Positions 1 to 7,704 of a stretch of 30,492 bases of DNA are shown piece after piece. Source of the DNA: Pseudomonadota bacterium (GTDB lineage Bacteria > Pseudomonadota > Gammaproteobacteria > Burkholderiales > Burkholderiaceae_C). The first letter of the stretch is position 1. Each line of letters begins with the position of its first letter. Position numbers and translations under genes: made by a program. Location: NCBI GenBank assembly GCA_023422975.1, contig JAFAGF010000206.1:1-30492 (forward strand), given 5' to 3'. The notes beneath the pieces are model-generated. The model saw nothing but the letters and a program-made list of their open reading frames with translations, did no database searches and had not been told where the DNA came from.

Positions 1-570
1 CGCACGCGGACTGCCTGTGCGCAACAAGGCTCGGGCGGCAGTGCCGTCTTCGCTCTCCAGAATTTCTGCGTAGACCTTGCCCAGCATGCCGCCATAGGTC
101 AGCCCCAATGCCAGCACTCCGGCTGCAGGCCCCAAGCCAAATACGCGCACAAACACCAGCGCCCATACCAGTTCAGGAATGCCACGCAATACGGTGAGCA
201 CACCCCGGGCCACCGGGTTTTGTGTGGCTTTCTCGCGCGCCGCGCTGCTGGCCCAGTACGACAGTGGCACCGCCAGCACAAAGGCCAGCAGCAAGCCGAT
301 GGTGGCAATCGCCAGCGTCTCCAGCGTAGCCTGCCACAGGTAGCCGCCAAACTCAGCACTGGTTTCGGGCGGCACAAAGCCTGCCAGAAAGCCACCAATC
401 ACCTGCAAATTATTGGCATCAAACAACGCCGAGGGTTGGAAGCCCGCCCCTTGAAACAACGGCCACAGCACCACCAGCGCAATAACACCGCCCCACAAGC
501 GCCGCGGTGCAGCCGGGTCGCGCAAAGCGACAGCGCCTGCATGTTCCACATGTGTTGCACGACTTGGCAT
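1..570 (-). CDS. phnE: ABC transporter permease, PhnE-like (C-terminus outside window)
   Basis: Inner-membrane permease of a phosphonate/phosphite/selenate-class ABC importer. Reading the minus strand from ATG at 570 gives 190 codons with no stop before the window edge. I see a hydrophobic segment near residues 28-40, two more near 85-105 and 130-155, and a cytoplasmic EAA-like loop at the truncated end (AEILESEDGTAARALL) that would contact the ATPase. PhnE proteins are usually about 260-290 aa, so roughly a third is missing. Its ATG overlaps the stop of phnC in the sequence TGATG, indicating translational coupling. The assignment rests on context and the EAA loop. The substrate is not determined by the permease. 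Confidence 0.85.
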   Translation of the reverse strand, partial: MPSRATHVEHAGAVALRDPAAPRRLWGGVIALVVLWPLFQGAGFQPSALFDANNLQVIGGFLAGFVPPETSAEFGGYLWQATLETLAIATIGLLLAFVLAVPLSYWASSAAREKATQNPVARGVLTVLRGIPELVWALVFVRVFGLGPAAGVLALGLTYGGMLGKVYAEILESEDGTAARALLRTGSPRA

Positions 571-1391
571 CAGCGGCACCCGTGCGCTGGCATAGACACT
601 GTAGCCACCGCCCCAACAGCAGGCTCGTTGCTGGGTGCGGCCTGCGCACTGACGGTTTCCGCCGCGTACAGCGTCTGCAGCTGTGCATCACTGACGGCAT
701 GGGCCGGCGCATCAAAGAAGATGCGGCCATCGCGAATGCCAATCAACCGGTCAAAACAGGTCCGTGCCAGCTCCACCGCATGCAAGCTGGCCACCAAAGT
801 GGCATTGTGCGCTTTGGCCTCCTGCACCAGTAGCTCCACGGTTTCTAGCGCCAGCGTCGGGTCCAGGGCAGACACGGGCTCGTCCGCCAAAATCAATTGC
901 GTCTCTTGGTAGAGCACGCGTGCAATGCCCACCCGCTGCAGCTGTCCACCCGATAGCTGGTCGCAACGCACAAACAATTTGTCGGCCAGATGCACGCGCT
1001 CCAGCGCTTGGCGAGCACCCGCCATGTCCTGCGGGTAGACCAGCGAAACCAGTGACTTCCATGTCGGCCACTGTCCCAGCTTGCCGGCCAGCACCGCCGT
1101 GATGACCCGCTGTCGTGGCGGAATAGGTGCCGCTTGGTGCACCGTCCCAATGCGCGTGCGCAACTGGCGCAACGCCGCGCCTGCTGCGGCAGGCTGCTGG
1201 CCCAGCACCTTCATGGTGCCTTGGGTGGGTATCAAGGCCGTACCCAGGGTGCTGAGCAAGGTCGTCTTCCCCGCGCCGGAGGGGCCAATCAAGGCAATGC
1301 TCTCGCCCTGCTGGGCTTGCACGCTGATATCCGCCAGCGCCACATAGCCATTGCTGTGGGTCAACCCCACGTTGTGCAGAAAAAAGCTCAT
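570..1391 (-). CDS. phnC: ABC transporter ATP-binding protein, PhnC-like
   Basis: Cytoplasmic ATPase that energises the importer with PhnD and PhnE. All ABC landmarks are intact: Walker A GPSGAGKT (36-43), Q-loop glutamine 86, signature LSGGQ (146-150), Walker B LILADE (166-171) and H-loop His204. At 273 aa it has normal PhnC length. The open frame extends to 1532, but I place the start at ATG 1391 because GGAG lies 7 nt upstream and the homologous region begins at [10 protein letters not shown]. An ATG two codons earlier (1397) is a possible alternative. The 151-bp gap to phnD holds a short Comamonadaceae-type repeat arm (1410-1425). The last ~25 residues are Ala/Pro-rich and probably variable. 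Confidence 0.9.
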   Translation of the reverse strand: MSFFLHNVGLTHSNGYVALADISVQAQQGESIALIGPSGAGKTTLLSTLGTALIPTQGTMKVLGQQPAAAGAALRQLRTRIGTVHQAAPIPPRQRVITAVLAGKLGQWPTWKSLVSLVYPQDMAGARQALERVHLADKLFVRCDQLSGGQLQRVGIARVLYQETQLILADEPVSALDPTLALETVELLVQEAKAHNATLVASLHAVELARTCFDRLIGIRDGRIFFDAPAHAVSDAQLQTLYAAETVSAQAAPSNEPAVGAVATVSMPAHGCR

Positions 1392-1409
1392 AAACATGCT
1401 CCGCCAACC

Positions 1410-1425
1410 ATAGCTGTCAGCGCTT
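1410..1425 (+). repeat. Short intergenic repeat arm ATAGCTGTCAGCGCTTG-like
   Basis: The stretch ATAGCTGTCAGCGCTT between phnD and phnC closely matches arms at 8294-8310 and 23668-23684. It belongs to a dispersed family of ATAGCT..(C)AGCGCT elements seen several times in this window, always between genes. Confidence 0.5.
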
Positions 1426-1542
1426 GTTGCATATGCCTTAGCAGGCAATTTGGCATCTAAATCAAATCGACATGCAGCACACGGCCTTACCCGCCCCACA
1501 CAGCCGCTGGAGGGGCAAGGCCGCGCCTGCAAAAACTGGCGC

Positions 1543-2424
1543 TTACTTCAGCAGGCCAGCAGCCTTGGCGGCGTCTTCGATGCCTTGGTAGTTCTCAGGC
1601 TTGGATGCGATGAACTTGGAGGCACGCTGCAAATCCATGATGGCCTTGTGCTCGGGGTTGGCAGGGTCCAGCTTCAGGAAAGCATCGGTCAGCTTCTTGG
1701 TGAGCGCGGGGTCCAGGTCGCCACGCACCGTCCAGTTGTAGTCAAAGTATTCAGGGGTGGTGTAGAACACGCGCACCTTGGCGGGGTCTACCTTTTTGGT
1801 CTCTACCAGCTTGTCCCACACCGACGTGTTCAGCACACCGGCATCGGCCTTGCCTGCGGCCACAAAGGCCACGGTCGCATCGTGCGCCCCGGAGTACGCC
1901 ACGTTCTTGAAGTCTTTTTCAGGGTTGATGCCGGCCTTCTGGATGAAATAACGAGGCATCAACGAGCCCGAGGTGGACGAAGGTGCGCCAAAGGCGAACG
2001 TCTTGCCCTTCAGGTCTTCCAAGGTTTTGATGGCGGGATCGGCCGTGATGAAGCGCGAGGTGAACACCGCATCTTCTGCACGCTGCACGATGGGGTTGGC
2101 CGTGCCCTTGGTGCGGATCTTGGCCTGCACATAGGTAAAGCCACCCAGCCACGCCATGTCCAGCTTGCCCGTGGCCAGCGATTCCACCACGGCGGCGTAG
2201 TCGCTCACGGGGGTGAACACCACTTTCATGCCTGTTTCTTTGGACAGGTATTCGCCCAGGGGCTTGAATTTGCGTTGCAGCTCGGTGGGCGCTTCGTCAG
2301 GAATGGCCGAAACGCGCAGCACCTGCTCAGCAGCCGAAGCCGAGAAAGCAGTCAGGGTGGACGTTGCGGCAACAGCAAGCAGCGCCTGCTTGATCGCCAA
2401 GCGGCGGGCAAAAGATGTAGTCAT
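1543..2424 (-). CDS. phnD: Periplasmic substrate-binding protein of PhnD family (phosphonate/phosphite/selenate clade)
   Basis: This is the substrate-binding component of the importer. Residues 1-31 form a signal peptide with a basic start, a hydrophobic core and a cleavage-like end ASAAEQ. The mature protein has the PhnD-family order: [20 protein letters not shown] near the N-terminus, [12 protein letters not shown], the [10 protein letters not shown] strand, and the ligand-loop motif [15 protein letters not shown]. At 293 aa it is shorter than E. coli PhnD (338 aa). The [13 protein letters not shown] opening is, from memory, typical of a clade annotated as putative selenate-binding, so phosphonate specificity should not be assumed. 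It is the first gene of the minus-strand operon phnD-phnC-phnE. The start ATG has a weak GGAAA ribosome site. Confidence 0.85.
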   Translation of the reverse strand: MTTSFARRLAIKQALLAVAATSTLTAFSASAAEQVLRVSAIPDEAPTELQRKFKPLGEYLSKETGMKVVFTPVSDYAAVVESLATGKLDMAWLGGFTYVQAKIRTKGTANPIVQRAEDAVFTSRFITADPAIKTLEDLKGKTFAFGAPSSTSGSLMPRYFIQKAGINPEKDFKNVAYSGAHDATVAFVAAGKADAGVLNTSVWDKLVETKKVDPAKVRVFYTTPEYFDYNWTVRGDLDPALTKKLTDAFLKLDPANPEHKAIMDLQRASKFIASKPENYQGIEDAAKAAGLLK

Positions 2425-2890
2425 GAAGTTTCCGATTCAAAAATCCACCACCGGACGGACAACACGGCGGCTTAATAGTCAGCCCCAACGGGGCATGGAA
2501 TAAGGGCGGTACGACTGACCGCTGGTTGGGATTCTCGCACCGATGCTTCAAATTTGATGGCCATCAAGCCATTAACCACAGCAGGTATGGCACCCATGGT
2601 GCGTAGCGCGCAGCCAACCAAACGCTATGGATTTCAAAGCGGCTTGCGCTGATTCAACCTACACATTCAAAGCAATAGACATTGAAACCTTTAACCTGCC
2701 AACGCATTAAGCTCTTATTTTTAAAGCCTCGCACCACCGTCGCTGCAGCACTACGCAACAAAGCCACAGCATCCAAGGGAAGTCCCGCACCCAGCTATCG
2801 CCATTGGCCTACGCCTGCTGCGCCTGAAGCTATGTAATTTGAAGCACATGGGTACGCCCATTTGCAAGATTTGCCAGAAAGGAGTTCGCG
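2425..2890. other. 466-bp intergenic region upstream of phnD
   Basis: I see no convincing gene in this stretch; short frames on both strands lack ribosome sites. It should contain the divergent control regions of phnD (leftward) and the 41-aa ORF (rightward). The one clear structure is a perfect 14-bp palindrome at 2554-2567, 130 bp before the phnD start. It becomes AT-rich around 2660-2740. Confidence 0.6.
2554..2567. promoter_or_regulatory. Perfect 14-bp palindrome TTGATGGCCATCAA upstream of phnD
   Basis: TTGATGGCCATCAA is fully self-complementary and lies 130 bp before phnD. This is a plausible operator position for a dimeric regulator of the importer, but I cannot assign a regulator and no good sigma-70 boxes flank it. 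Confidence 0.3.
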
Positions 2891-3016
2891 ATGTTTGACA
2901 ACGTCACCCTCCACGACCTCATCCACGCGGTGTTGTATTACGGCAGTCCTTTGCTCTTGCTGGCCGGCGTTGCGGGTTTTGCCACCAGCATGGCCATGTG
3001 GTTCATCCGCCGCTAG
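2891..3016 (+). CDS. Unrecognised 41-aa single-pass membrane protein
   Basis: A short ORF starts with ATG 2891 behind an almost ideal ribosome site (AAAGGAG, 7 nt before ATG) and stops at TAG 3014-3016. The product is 41 aa: an acidic/polar N-terminus (MFDNVTLHDL), one hydrophobic segment at about residues 13-38 (LYYGSPLLLLAGVAGFA...), and two terminal arginines (FIRR), the positive-inside signature of a single-span protein. I do not recognise the family. It stands alone on the plus strand, 147 bp before argA and divergent from phnD. The ribosome site and coherent topology make it likely to be translated; the function is unknown. Confidence 0.55.
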   Translation: MFDNVTLHDLIHAVLYYGSPLLLLAGVAGFATSMAMWFIRR

Positions 3017-3163
3017 CGCACCACAGCCCCCAGCCTTCGCTGTTGACGAATTGCGCATTGGCGCAAAAAGCGTCGCAGCAGCCACTCACACCGCTACACT
3101 TCACAACGGCTTGCGTTCCAAGGGGAATGGCAAGCCTTTTTTCCCTTTGCACTTTGCACACCC

Positions 3164-4510
3164 ATGTCCACTGTTTTCAATTTCACCTTTGTTCCTTGGT
3201 TCCGGTCCGTGGCCCCTTATATCCACAAGTTCCGACACCAGACCTTTGTGGTGGGCATCACGGGTGAGGCCATTGCCGCAGGCAAGCTGCAAGGCATCGT
3301 GCAAGACTTGGCGCTGATTCAGGCCATGGGCGTCAAGATTGTGCTGGTGCATGGCTTTCGTCCGCAGGTCAACGAGCAGTTGCGCCTCAAAGGCCAGGAA
3401 CCCGCCTACTACAACGGGGTACGCATTACCGACAGCGTGGCCTTGGACTGTGCGCAAGAGGCCGCAGGCCAGCTGCGCTATGAAATTGAAGCGGCCTTCA
3501 GCCAAGGTCTGCCCAACACCCCCATGGCAGGTGCCCGCGTGCGCGTCATGTCAGGCAACTTTTTAACGGCACGCCCGGTGGGTATCGTCAACGGCGTGGA
3601 TTTCATGCACTCTGGCTTGGTGCGCAAAGTCGATGGCGAAGGCATTCAGCGCGCCCTCAATTCAGAAGCCATGGTGCTGCTCTCCCCCTTCGGCTTTTCA
3701 CCCACAGGCGAGGCCTTCAACCTGAGCATGGAAGAAGTCGCCACACGTGTGGCCAGCGAGCTCAAGGCCGACAAACTGCTCTTTTTGACCGAAGTGCCCG
3801 GCATACGCACCCGCCCCAAAGACCCAGAGGGCGAAGACAACCCGATTGACACCGAACTGCCGCTGGCACAAGCACGCAAGCTGCTGGCACAGCTGCCCCC
3901 ACCCCAAGTGCCGACCGACACTGGCTTTTACCTGCAGCACTGCGTGCGCGCCTGCGAGCATGGTGTGGAGCGCAGCCACATCCTGCCATTCTCGGTAGAT
4001 GGCGCTTTGCTGCTGGAAATTTATGTGCACGACGGCATTGGCACCATGGTGATCGATGAAAAGCTGGAAGAGCTGCGCGAAGCCACCATCGACGATGTGG
4101 GCGGCATCATCCAACTGATTGAGCCTTTTGAGAACGATGGCACCTTGGTCAAGCGTGACCGCACCGAAATTGAGCGTGACATTCACAGCTACACCGTGAT
4201 CGAGCACGACGGCGTGATTTTTGGCTGCGCCGCATTGCACCCCTACCCGGAAGCCAAGACGGGCGAGATGGCGGCCGTCACCGTCTCCCCCAAGGCCCAA
4301 GGCACGGGCGATGGTGAAAAACTCCTCAAGCGCATTGAGCAACGCGCCCGCGACCAAGGCCTGGATTCGCTGTTTGTACTGACCACCCGCACCATGCACT
4401 GGTTCATCAAACGCGGCTTTCAGCCCGTCAGCCCTGAGTGGCTGCCCGAAGCGCGCAAATCCAAATACAACTGGAGCCGCAAGAGTCAAGTGCTCGTCAA
4501 GCACCTGTAA
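3164..4510 (+). CDS. argA: N-acetylglutamate synthase (amino-acid N-acetyltransferase)
   Basis: ArgA transfers acetyl from acetyl-CoA to L-glutamate, the first step of arginine synthesis, in the cytoplasm. The 448-aa protein has the classic two-domain layout. An amino-acid-kinase-like domain (about 25-290) includes the GxxG-type stretch VVGITGEAI and VLVHGFRPQVNEQL. A GNAT acetyltransferase domain (about 300-448) has the acetyl-CoA loop region VSPKAQGTGDGEKLLKRIE and ends with the usual RKSKYNWSRKSQVLVK. Length fits the bacterial ArgA family (about 440-450 aa). The AAK domain is the usual site of arginine feedback. The ATG at 3164 lacks a clear Shine-Dalgarno but the N-terminus aligns with family members from memory. 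It is monocistronic; no terminator is obvious directly after it. Confidence 0.95.
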   Translation: MSTVFNFTFVPWFRSVAPYIHKFRHQTFVVGITGEAIAAGKLQGIVQDLALIQAMGVKIVLVHGFRPQVNEQLRLKGQEPAYYNGVRITDSVALDCAQEAAGQLRYEIEAAFSQGLPNTPMAGARVRVMSGNFLTARPVGIVNGVDFMHSGLVRKVDGEGIQRALNSEAMVLLSPFGFSPTGEAFNLSMEEVATRVASELKADKLLFLTEVPGIRTRPKDPEGEDNPIDTELPLAQARKLLAQLPPPQVPTDTGFYLQHCVRACEHGVERSHILPFSVDGALLLEIYVHDGIGTMVIDEKLEELREATIDDVGGIIQLIEPFENDGTLVKRDRTEIERDIHSYTVIEHDGVIFGCAALHPYPEAKTGEMAAVTVSPKAQGTGDGEKLLKRIEQRARDQGLDSLFVLTTRTMHWFIKRGFQPVSPEWLPEARKSKYNWSRKSQVLVKHL

Positions 4511-4635
4511 CACTTGCTTACCGACTGGCGGCAAAATTTATTTAAGCAGGAATTACCAACAAATAGCAGCAATCTGCAGATATGTCATAGCGTTTATGCT
4601 ATTTATTTGATAATTTCATTCTCACTAGAATAGGC

Positions 4636-4830
4636 TGCTGTACAGGGCATACGCGCTCCCAGCGATAGCCCTGACAAAGGGTGCTGCCAATGCAGCACTC
4701 ACAAGCTGGACACTCGGTTTTTAGGTTTAAATCACCTTTGTCGGATGTACTTCCGAGCAGATCCACAAGGTCTGAAACCGATCCCCTGGCCGAGCGTGCG
4801 GAGTACGCCCGGCCTCTTTTTTTTCGCGAC
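4636..4830 (+). promoter_or_regulatory. Structured 5' leader RNA of nrdJ (candidate riboswitch/attenuator)
   Basis: This region folds extensively on paper. Hairpin 1 pairs 4643-4648 (CAGGGC) with 4668-4673 (GCCCTG) and has an inner CGCT/AGCG stem. Hairpin 2 is GTGCTG 4681-4686 with CAGCAC 4693-4698. A 7-bp long-range stem, 4714-4720 (TCGGTTT) with 4775-4781 (AAACCGA), encloses three small hairpins: AGGT 4723/ACCT 4734; TCGGA 4741/TCCGA 4752; and CAGA-CC 4758/GGTCTG 4769 with an ACAA loop. Together they make a four-way junction. A strong intrinsic terminator follows at 4788-4824, still 80 nt before the nrdJ ATG, so transcription must read through it. It lacks the conserved B12-box of classical cobalamin riboswitches. 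I recall a published 'nrdJ' RNA motif upstream of class II reductases but cannot confirm a match. A TAGAAT at 4626-4631 could be a -10 box. Confidence 0.65.
4788..4824 (+). terminator. Intrinsic terminator inside the nrdJ leader
   Basis: Stem GGCCG (4788-4792) pairs with CGGCC (4810-4814). After a single A-C mismatch, GCGT (4794-4797) pairs with ACGC (4805-4808) around a 7-nt loop. The run of eight T at 4817-4824 follows. It sits upstream of the coding start rather than after argA, so it is best read as the off-switch of the leader. The 5' arm GAGCG (4792-4796) could alternatively pair with CGCTC in the loop side of hairpin 1 (4654-4658), an inferred and weak antitermination pairing. Confidence 0.75.
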
Positions 4831-4903
4831 TTGCGCACAACTCTTGCTTAGCAAGTGTCGGCACAAGAATGTCTAGATTTTTTTACTTCTTTACAAAGAC
4901 GCA

Positions 4904-7282
4904 ATGACTTCTTTGAACACGCAACCTATCAGCCAAGATGTCTTGGCCGAGAAATATCTGGCAGCTGGCGAACAAACCGCTGAAGATCTGTTCCGCCGCG
5001 TCTCCCAAGCTCTGGCCGATCAAGAAAAGCCAGAACTGCGCGCCCAGTGGGCAGAGAAGTTTTTCCAGAATATGCAAGCGGGCGCCATTGGCGCTGGCCG
5101 CATCATGGCCGCTGCCGGCTTGGACACCAAAGCCACGCTGATCAACTGTTTTGTACAGCCCGTGGCTGACGCCACCAACGGCTTTGATGAAAACGGCAAC
5201 CCCGGCATCTACACCGCACTGTCGCAAGCCGCTGAAACCATGCGCCGCGGCGGCGGTGTGGGCTACGACTTCTCCAACCTGCGCCCCAAAGGTGCCAAGG
5301 TCAAGGGCACCAACTCCTACGCTTCGGGGCCCTGCTCCTTCATCGATGTGTTTGACGCTTCGTGCACCACCGTGGAATCGGCCGGTGCACGCCGTGGCGC
5401 CCAAATGGGCGTCATGCGCATCGACCACCCCGATGTGCTGGACTTCATTACCGCCAAGCGCCAAAAAGGTCGCTGGAACAACTTCAACGTGTCGGTGGGC
5501 GTGACCAGCGATTTCATGCAAGCCGTGGAAAACGACAGCCAGTGGGAGCTGGTGCACGTTGCCACCCCATCGGATGTGCAGATCGAAGGCGGAGCCTACC
5601 AGCGCGCAGACGGCAAGTGGGTGTACCGCACCACCACAGCACGTGAGTTGTGGGACTCCATCATGAAGTCCGCCTACGACTTCGCAGAGCCCGGTATTTT
5701 GTTTATTGACAACATCAATACCGACAACAACCTGTACTACGCGGAAACCATTGCCGCTACCAACCCCTGCGGCGAGCAGCCCCTGCCTCCTTATGGCTGC
5801 TGCGACTTGGGCCCCATCATCCTGACCAAGTTCGTGCGCGATGCTTTCACTGCAGATGCACGCTTTGACTTTGAGAGCTTCCGCGCTGCCGTCTCCATCC
5901 AGGTGCGCATGCTGGACAACGTGCTGGACGCCACCGTCTGGCCCCTGCCCGAACAGCACAAGGAATCACAGCAAAAACGCCGCATTGGCGTAGGCTTTAC
6001 CGGCCTGGGCGACGCACTGATCATGCTGGGCCTGAAGTACAACAGCGACGAAGGCGTGGCTCAGGGCGAAGAAATTGCCCGCCAGATGCGCGATGCTGCG
6101 TACCTGGCCTCCGTAGAGCTGGCCAAGGAAAAAGGCGCTTTTCCGCTGTTTGATGCAGACAAATACCTCAAGAGCGGCTTTACCCAGCGTCTGCCCGAAG
6201 CCATTCGCGCAGAAATCAAAAAGCACGGCATCCGCAACAGCCACTTGCTGTCGATCGCGCCCACAGGCACTGTGTCGCTGGCATTTGCAGACAATGCCTC
6301 CAACGGGATCGAGCCACCTTTCTCGTGGACGTACAACCGCAAAAAGCGCACTGCCGATGGTGGCAACGCCTACTACACGGTGGAAGACCACGCCTACCGC
6401 GTCTACAAGTCCATGTTTGGCGAAGATGCTGCCCTGCCCGACTACTTTGTCAGCGCCTTGGAGATGACCGCTGCCGAGCACGTCGCGATGATGCGTGTCG
6501 TCCAGCCCTATATCGACACCGCCATCTCCAAGACCGTCAATATCCCTGCCGACTATCCCTTCGAGGACTTCAAGAGTCTCTACATGGAAAGCTGGAAGGC
6601 TGGTCTCAAGGGCTGTGCAACGTACCGCCCCAATGACACACTGGGCGCCGTGCTGTCGGTGGAAGCGCCAAAACCCGCTGATACACCCAAACCTGCAGCA
6701 GCCACCCAAAGCAGCAGCAATATTGCGGCTGTAGTGGAACGCCGCCCTGAAGGCCCACTGAACGCAGTGGTGGACAAGATTGAGTACTTCACCCATGACG
6801 GTGCACGCCGCCTGTATCTGGTGGTGAGCTTCATGCTGGTGGATGGCGTAGAGCGTCCGATCGAGTTCTTCATGCCCGTGGGCCAAACCGGCGAAAGCCA
6901 GCAATGGATCACTGCCACTATGCGCTCACTTTCGCTGGCAGCACGCGGTGGCTTCCTCGAAAAGGCATTGGAAGACCTGCGCAAAGTAGCCTGGGATCGC
7001 GGCCCTATTCGCTACGGCTGGATGGACAAGGCCGACGGAACCCGCATTCCCTTGTGGCACGACAGCGAAGTAGCACTGCTCGCCTACGCAGTTCAAGCCA
7101 TTATTGCCAATCGCGGTGAGGCACAACCTGTGCCCTCTACCTCGGCAGCCCCTGCACCCGCCCCCGAAATCAATCAAACCATGAGCGGCACCAAATGCCC
7201 AGATTGCGGTGCCCATGCCGTAATCAAGAAAGACGGCTGCTCTTTCTGCACCGCCTGCGGCTACATCGGCGCCTGTGGTTGA
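4904..7282 (+). CDS. nrdJ: Adenosylcobalamin-dependent (class II) ribonucleoside-diphosphate reductase
   Basis: NrdJ reduces ribonucleotides to deoxyribonucleotides for DNA synthesis, generating its thiyl radical from adenosylcobalamin, so it needs no oxygen and no small subunit. The 792-aa chain carries the radical-site motif NPCGEQPLPPYGCCDLG at 287-303 (Asn287, thiyl Cys289, Glu291). It also has the redox cysteine pair Cys82 and about Cys300, and the phosphate-loop-like SIAPTGTVSLAF. After a low-complexity Pro/Ala linker comes a TSCPD-type domain (about 640-720: IEFFMPVGQTGESQQW...), then a C-terminal Cys-rich zinc-ribbon tail (Cys765, 768, 779, 782, 785, 791) used to re-reduce the active site. 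The fused TSCPD domain corresponds to NrdJb in split versions. The ATG has no good ribosome site. Expression is probably gated by the leader RNA upstream. Confidence 0.95.
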   Translation: MTSLNTQPISQDVLAEKYLAAGEQTAEDLFRRVSQALADQEKPELRAQWAEKFFQNMQAGAIGAGRIMAAAGLDTKATLINCFVQPVADATNGFDENGNPGIYTALSQAAETMRRGGGVGYDFSNLRPKGAKVKGTNSYASGPCSFIDVFDASCTTVESAGARRGAQMGVMRIDHPDVLDFITAKRQKGRWNNFNVSVGVTSDFMQAVENDSQWELVHVATPSDVQIEGGAYQRADGKWVYRTTTARELWDSIMKSAYDFAEPGILFIDNINTDNNLYYAETIAATNPCGEQPLPPYGCCDLGPIILTKFVRDAFTADARFDFESFRAAVSIQVRMLDNVLDATVWPLPEQHKESQQKRRIGVGFTGLGDALIMLGLKYNSDEGVAQGEEIARQMRDAAYLASVELAKEKGAFPLFDADKYLKSGFTQRLPEAIRAEIKKHGIRNSHLLSIAPTGTVSLAFADNASNGIEPPFSWTYNRKKRTADGGNAYYTVEDHAYRVYKSMFGEDAALPDYFVSALEMTAAEHVAMMRVVQPYIDTAISKTVNIPADYPFEDFKSLYMESWKAGLKGCATYRPNDTLGAVLSVEAPKPADTPKPAAATQSSSNIAAVVERRPEGPLNAVVDKIEYFTHDGARRLYLVVSFMLVDGVERPIEFFMPVGQTGESQQWITATMRSLSLAARGGFLEKALEDLRKVAWDRGPIRYGWMDKADGTRIPLWHDSEVALLAYAVQAIIANRGEAQPVPSTSAAPAPAPEINQTMSGTKCPDCGAHAVIKKDGCSFCTACGYIGACG

Positions 7283-7311
7283 TCAAGCTAAAACGGCTAT
7301 GTCGTAGCCAC

Positions 7312-7345
7312 AAAAAAGCCAGTGGACTGCCCACTGGCTTTTTTT
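7312..7345 (+). terminator. Intrinsic terminator after nrdJ
   Basis: GCCAGTGG (7318-7325) pairs with CCACTGGC (7331-7338) around a 5-nt loop, flanked by six A before and seven T after. It ends nrdJ transcription 30 bp past its stop and could also work for leftward transcription. Confidence 0.9.
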
Positions 7346-7406
7346 ATGCACAAACACCGGCGATAGGATCTCAACCGCGATGCGCATGCAGCAGAGCCAG
7401 AACGAC

Positions 7407-7436
7407 AAAAGGGCTAGATCTTTCGATCTAGCCCTT
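7407..7436 (-). terminator. Terminator of tRNA-Pro copy 1 (minus strand)
   Basis: A 12-bp perfect stem, AAGGGCTAGATC (7409-7420) with GATCTAGCCCTT (7425-7436), carries a GAAA tetraloop in the minus-strand RNA and ends in TTTT. It lies just 3' of tRNA-Pro and is repeated exactly next to the second tRNA-Pro (8402-8429). Confidence 0.8.
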
Positions 7437-7443
7437 CAATCTT

Positions 7444-7520
7444 TGGTCGGAGCGGCGGGATTCGAACTCGCGACCCTCTGCTCCCAAAGCAGATGCGCTA
7501 CCAGGCTGCGCTACGCTCCG
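7444..7520 (-). tRNA. tRNA-Pro (anticodon UGG), copy 1
   Basis: The minus strand reads as a complete 77-nt cloverleaf with encoded CCA. The acceptor CGGAGCG pairs with CGCTCCG, the discriminator is A, and the T-loop is GTTCGAATC. The anticodon loop within CTGCTTTGGGAGCAG gives TGG, decoding CCA and other proline codons. A near-identical copy lies at 8438-8514. Confidence 0.95.
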
Positions 7521-7602
7521 AACAGGACGTAGTATAACTGATTTTTGCTATCAAAAATTCTACCGAGGTGCTTGTTCGCACCAATCGGCGGCTGTACATC
7601 AC

Positions 7603-7683
7603 TCAATACAAGCCGTATCGATTCAAAAAATAAAGCGCGGCCAAAATGCCCACAATTGCCAAGATGGTCATGGTTCGAGTCAT
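7603..7683 (-). CDS. Unrecognised 26-aa hydrophobic peptide
   Basis: The minus-strand ATG at 7683 is preceded by a strong ribosome site (GAAGGAGG, about 7 nt from ATG) and runs 26 codons to TGA at 7603. The peptide begins MTRTM, has a hydrophobic helix (TILAIVGILAALYFL, residues 6-20) and ends NRYGLY, so it is predicted to be a single-span inner-membrane mini-protein. The ribosome site sits inside the perfect palindrome CTCCTTCGAAGGAG (7691-7704), so the mRNA could hide it in a hairpin. It lies between the lipoprotein gene (opposite strand) and tRNA-Pro copy 1, 82 bp upstream of the latter on the same strand. I do not recognise the family. It may be a genuine tiny ORF or a chance one. Confidence 0.45.
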   Translation of the reverse strand: MTRTMTILAIVGILAALYFLNRYGLY

Positions 7684-7690
7684 ATGAACA

Positions 7691-7704
7691 CCTCCTTCGA
7701 AGGA
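7691..7704. promoter_or_regulatory. Palindrome containing the ribosome site of the 26-aa ORF
   Basis: CTCCTTCGAAGGAG is self-complementary. In the minus-strand transcript it would pair the GGAG of the ribosome site with CTCC upstream, a simple occlusion hairpin. The RNA stem is at most about 5-6 bp with a tight loop, so the effect may be mild. Confidence 0.35.

Noticed and set aside
1450..2475. 341-codon plus-strand open frame across phnD
   Set aside because: Antisense shadow of phnD with Gly/His-rich composition; the opposite frame has a signal peptide and family motifs.
4636..4830. Classical cobalamin riboswitch upstream of nrdJ
   Set aside because: The gene would suit one, but I cannot find the conserved B12-box or the other core segments; kept only as an unclassified structured leader.
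5966..6904. 312-codon minus-strand open frame inside nrdJ
   Set aside because: Antisense to conserved nrdJ sequence, without a ribosome site or recognisable motif.
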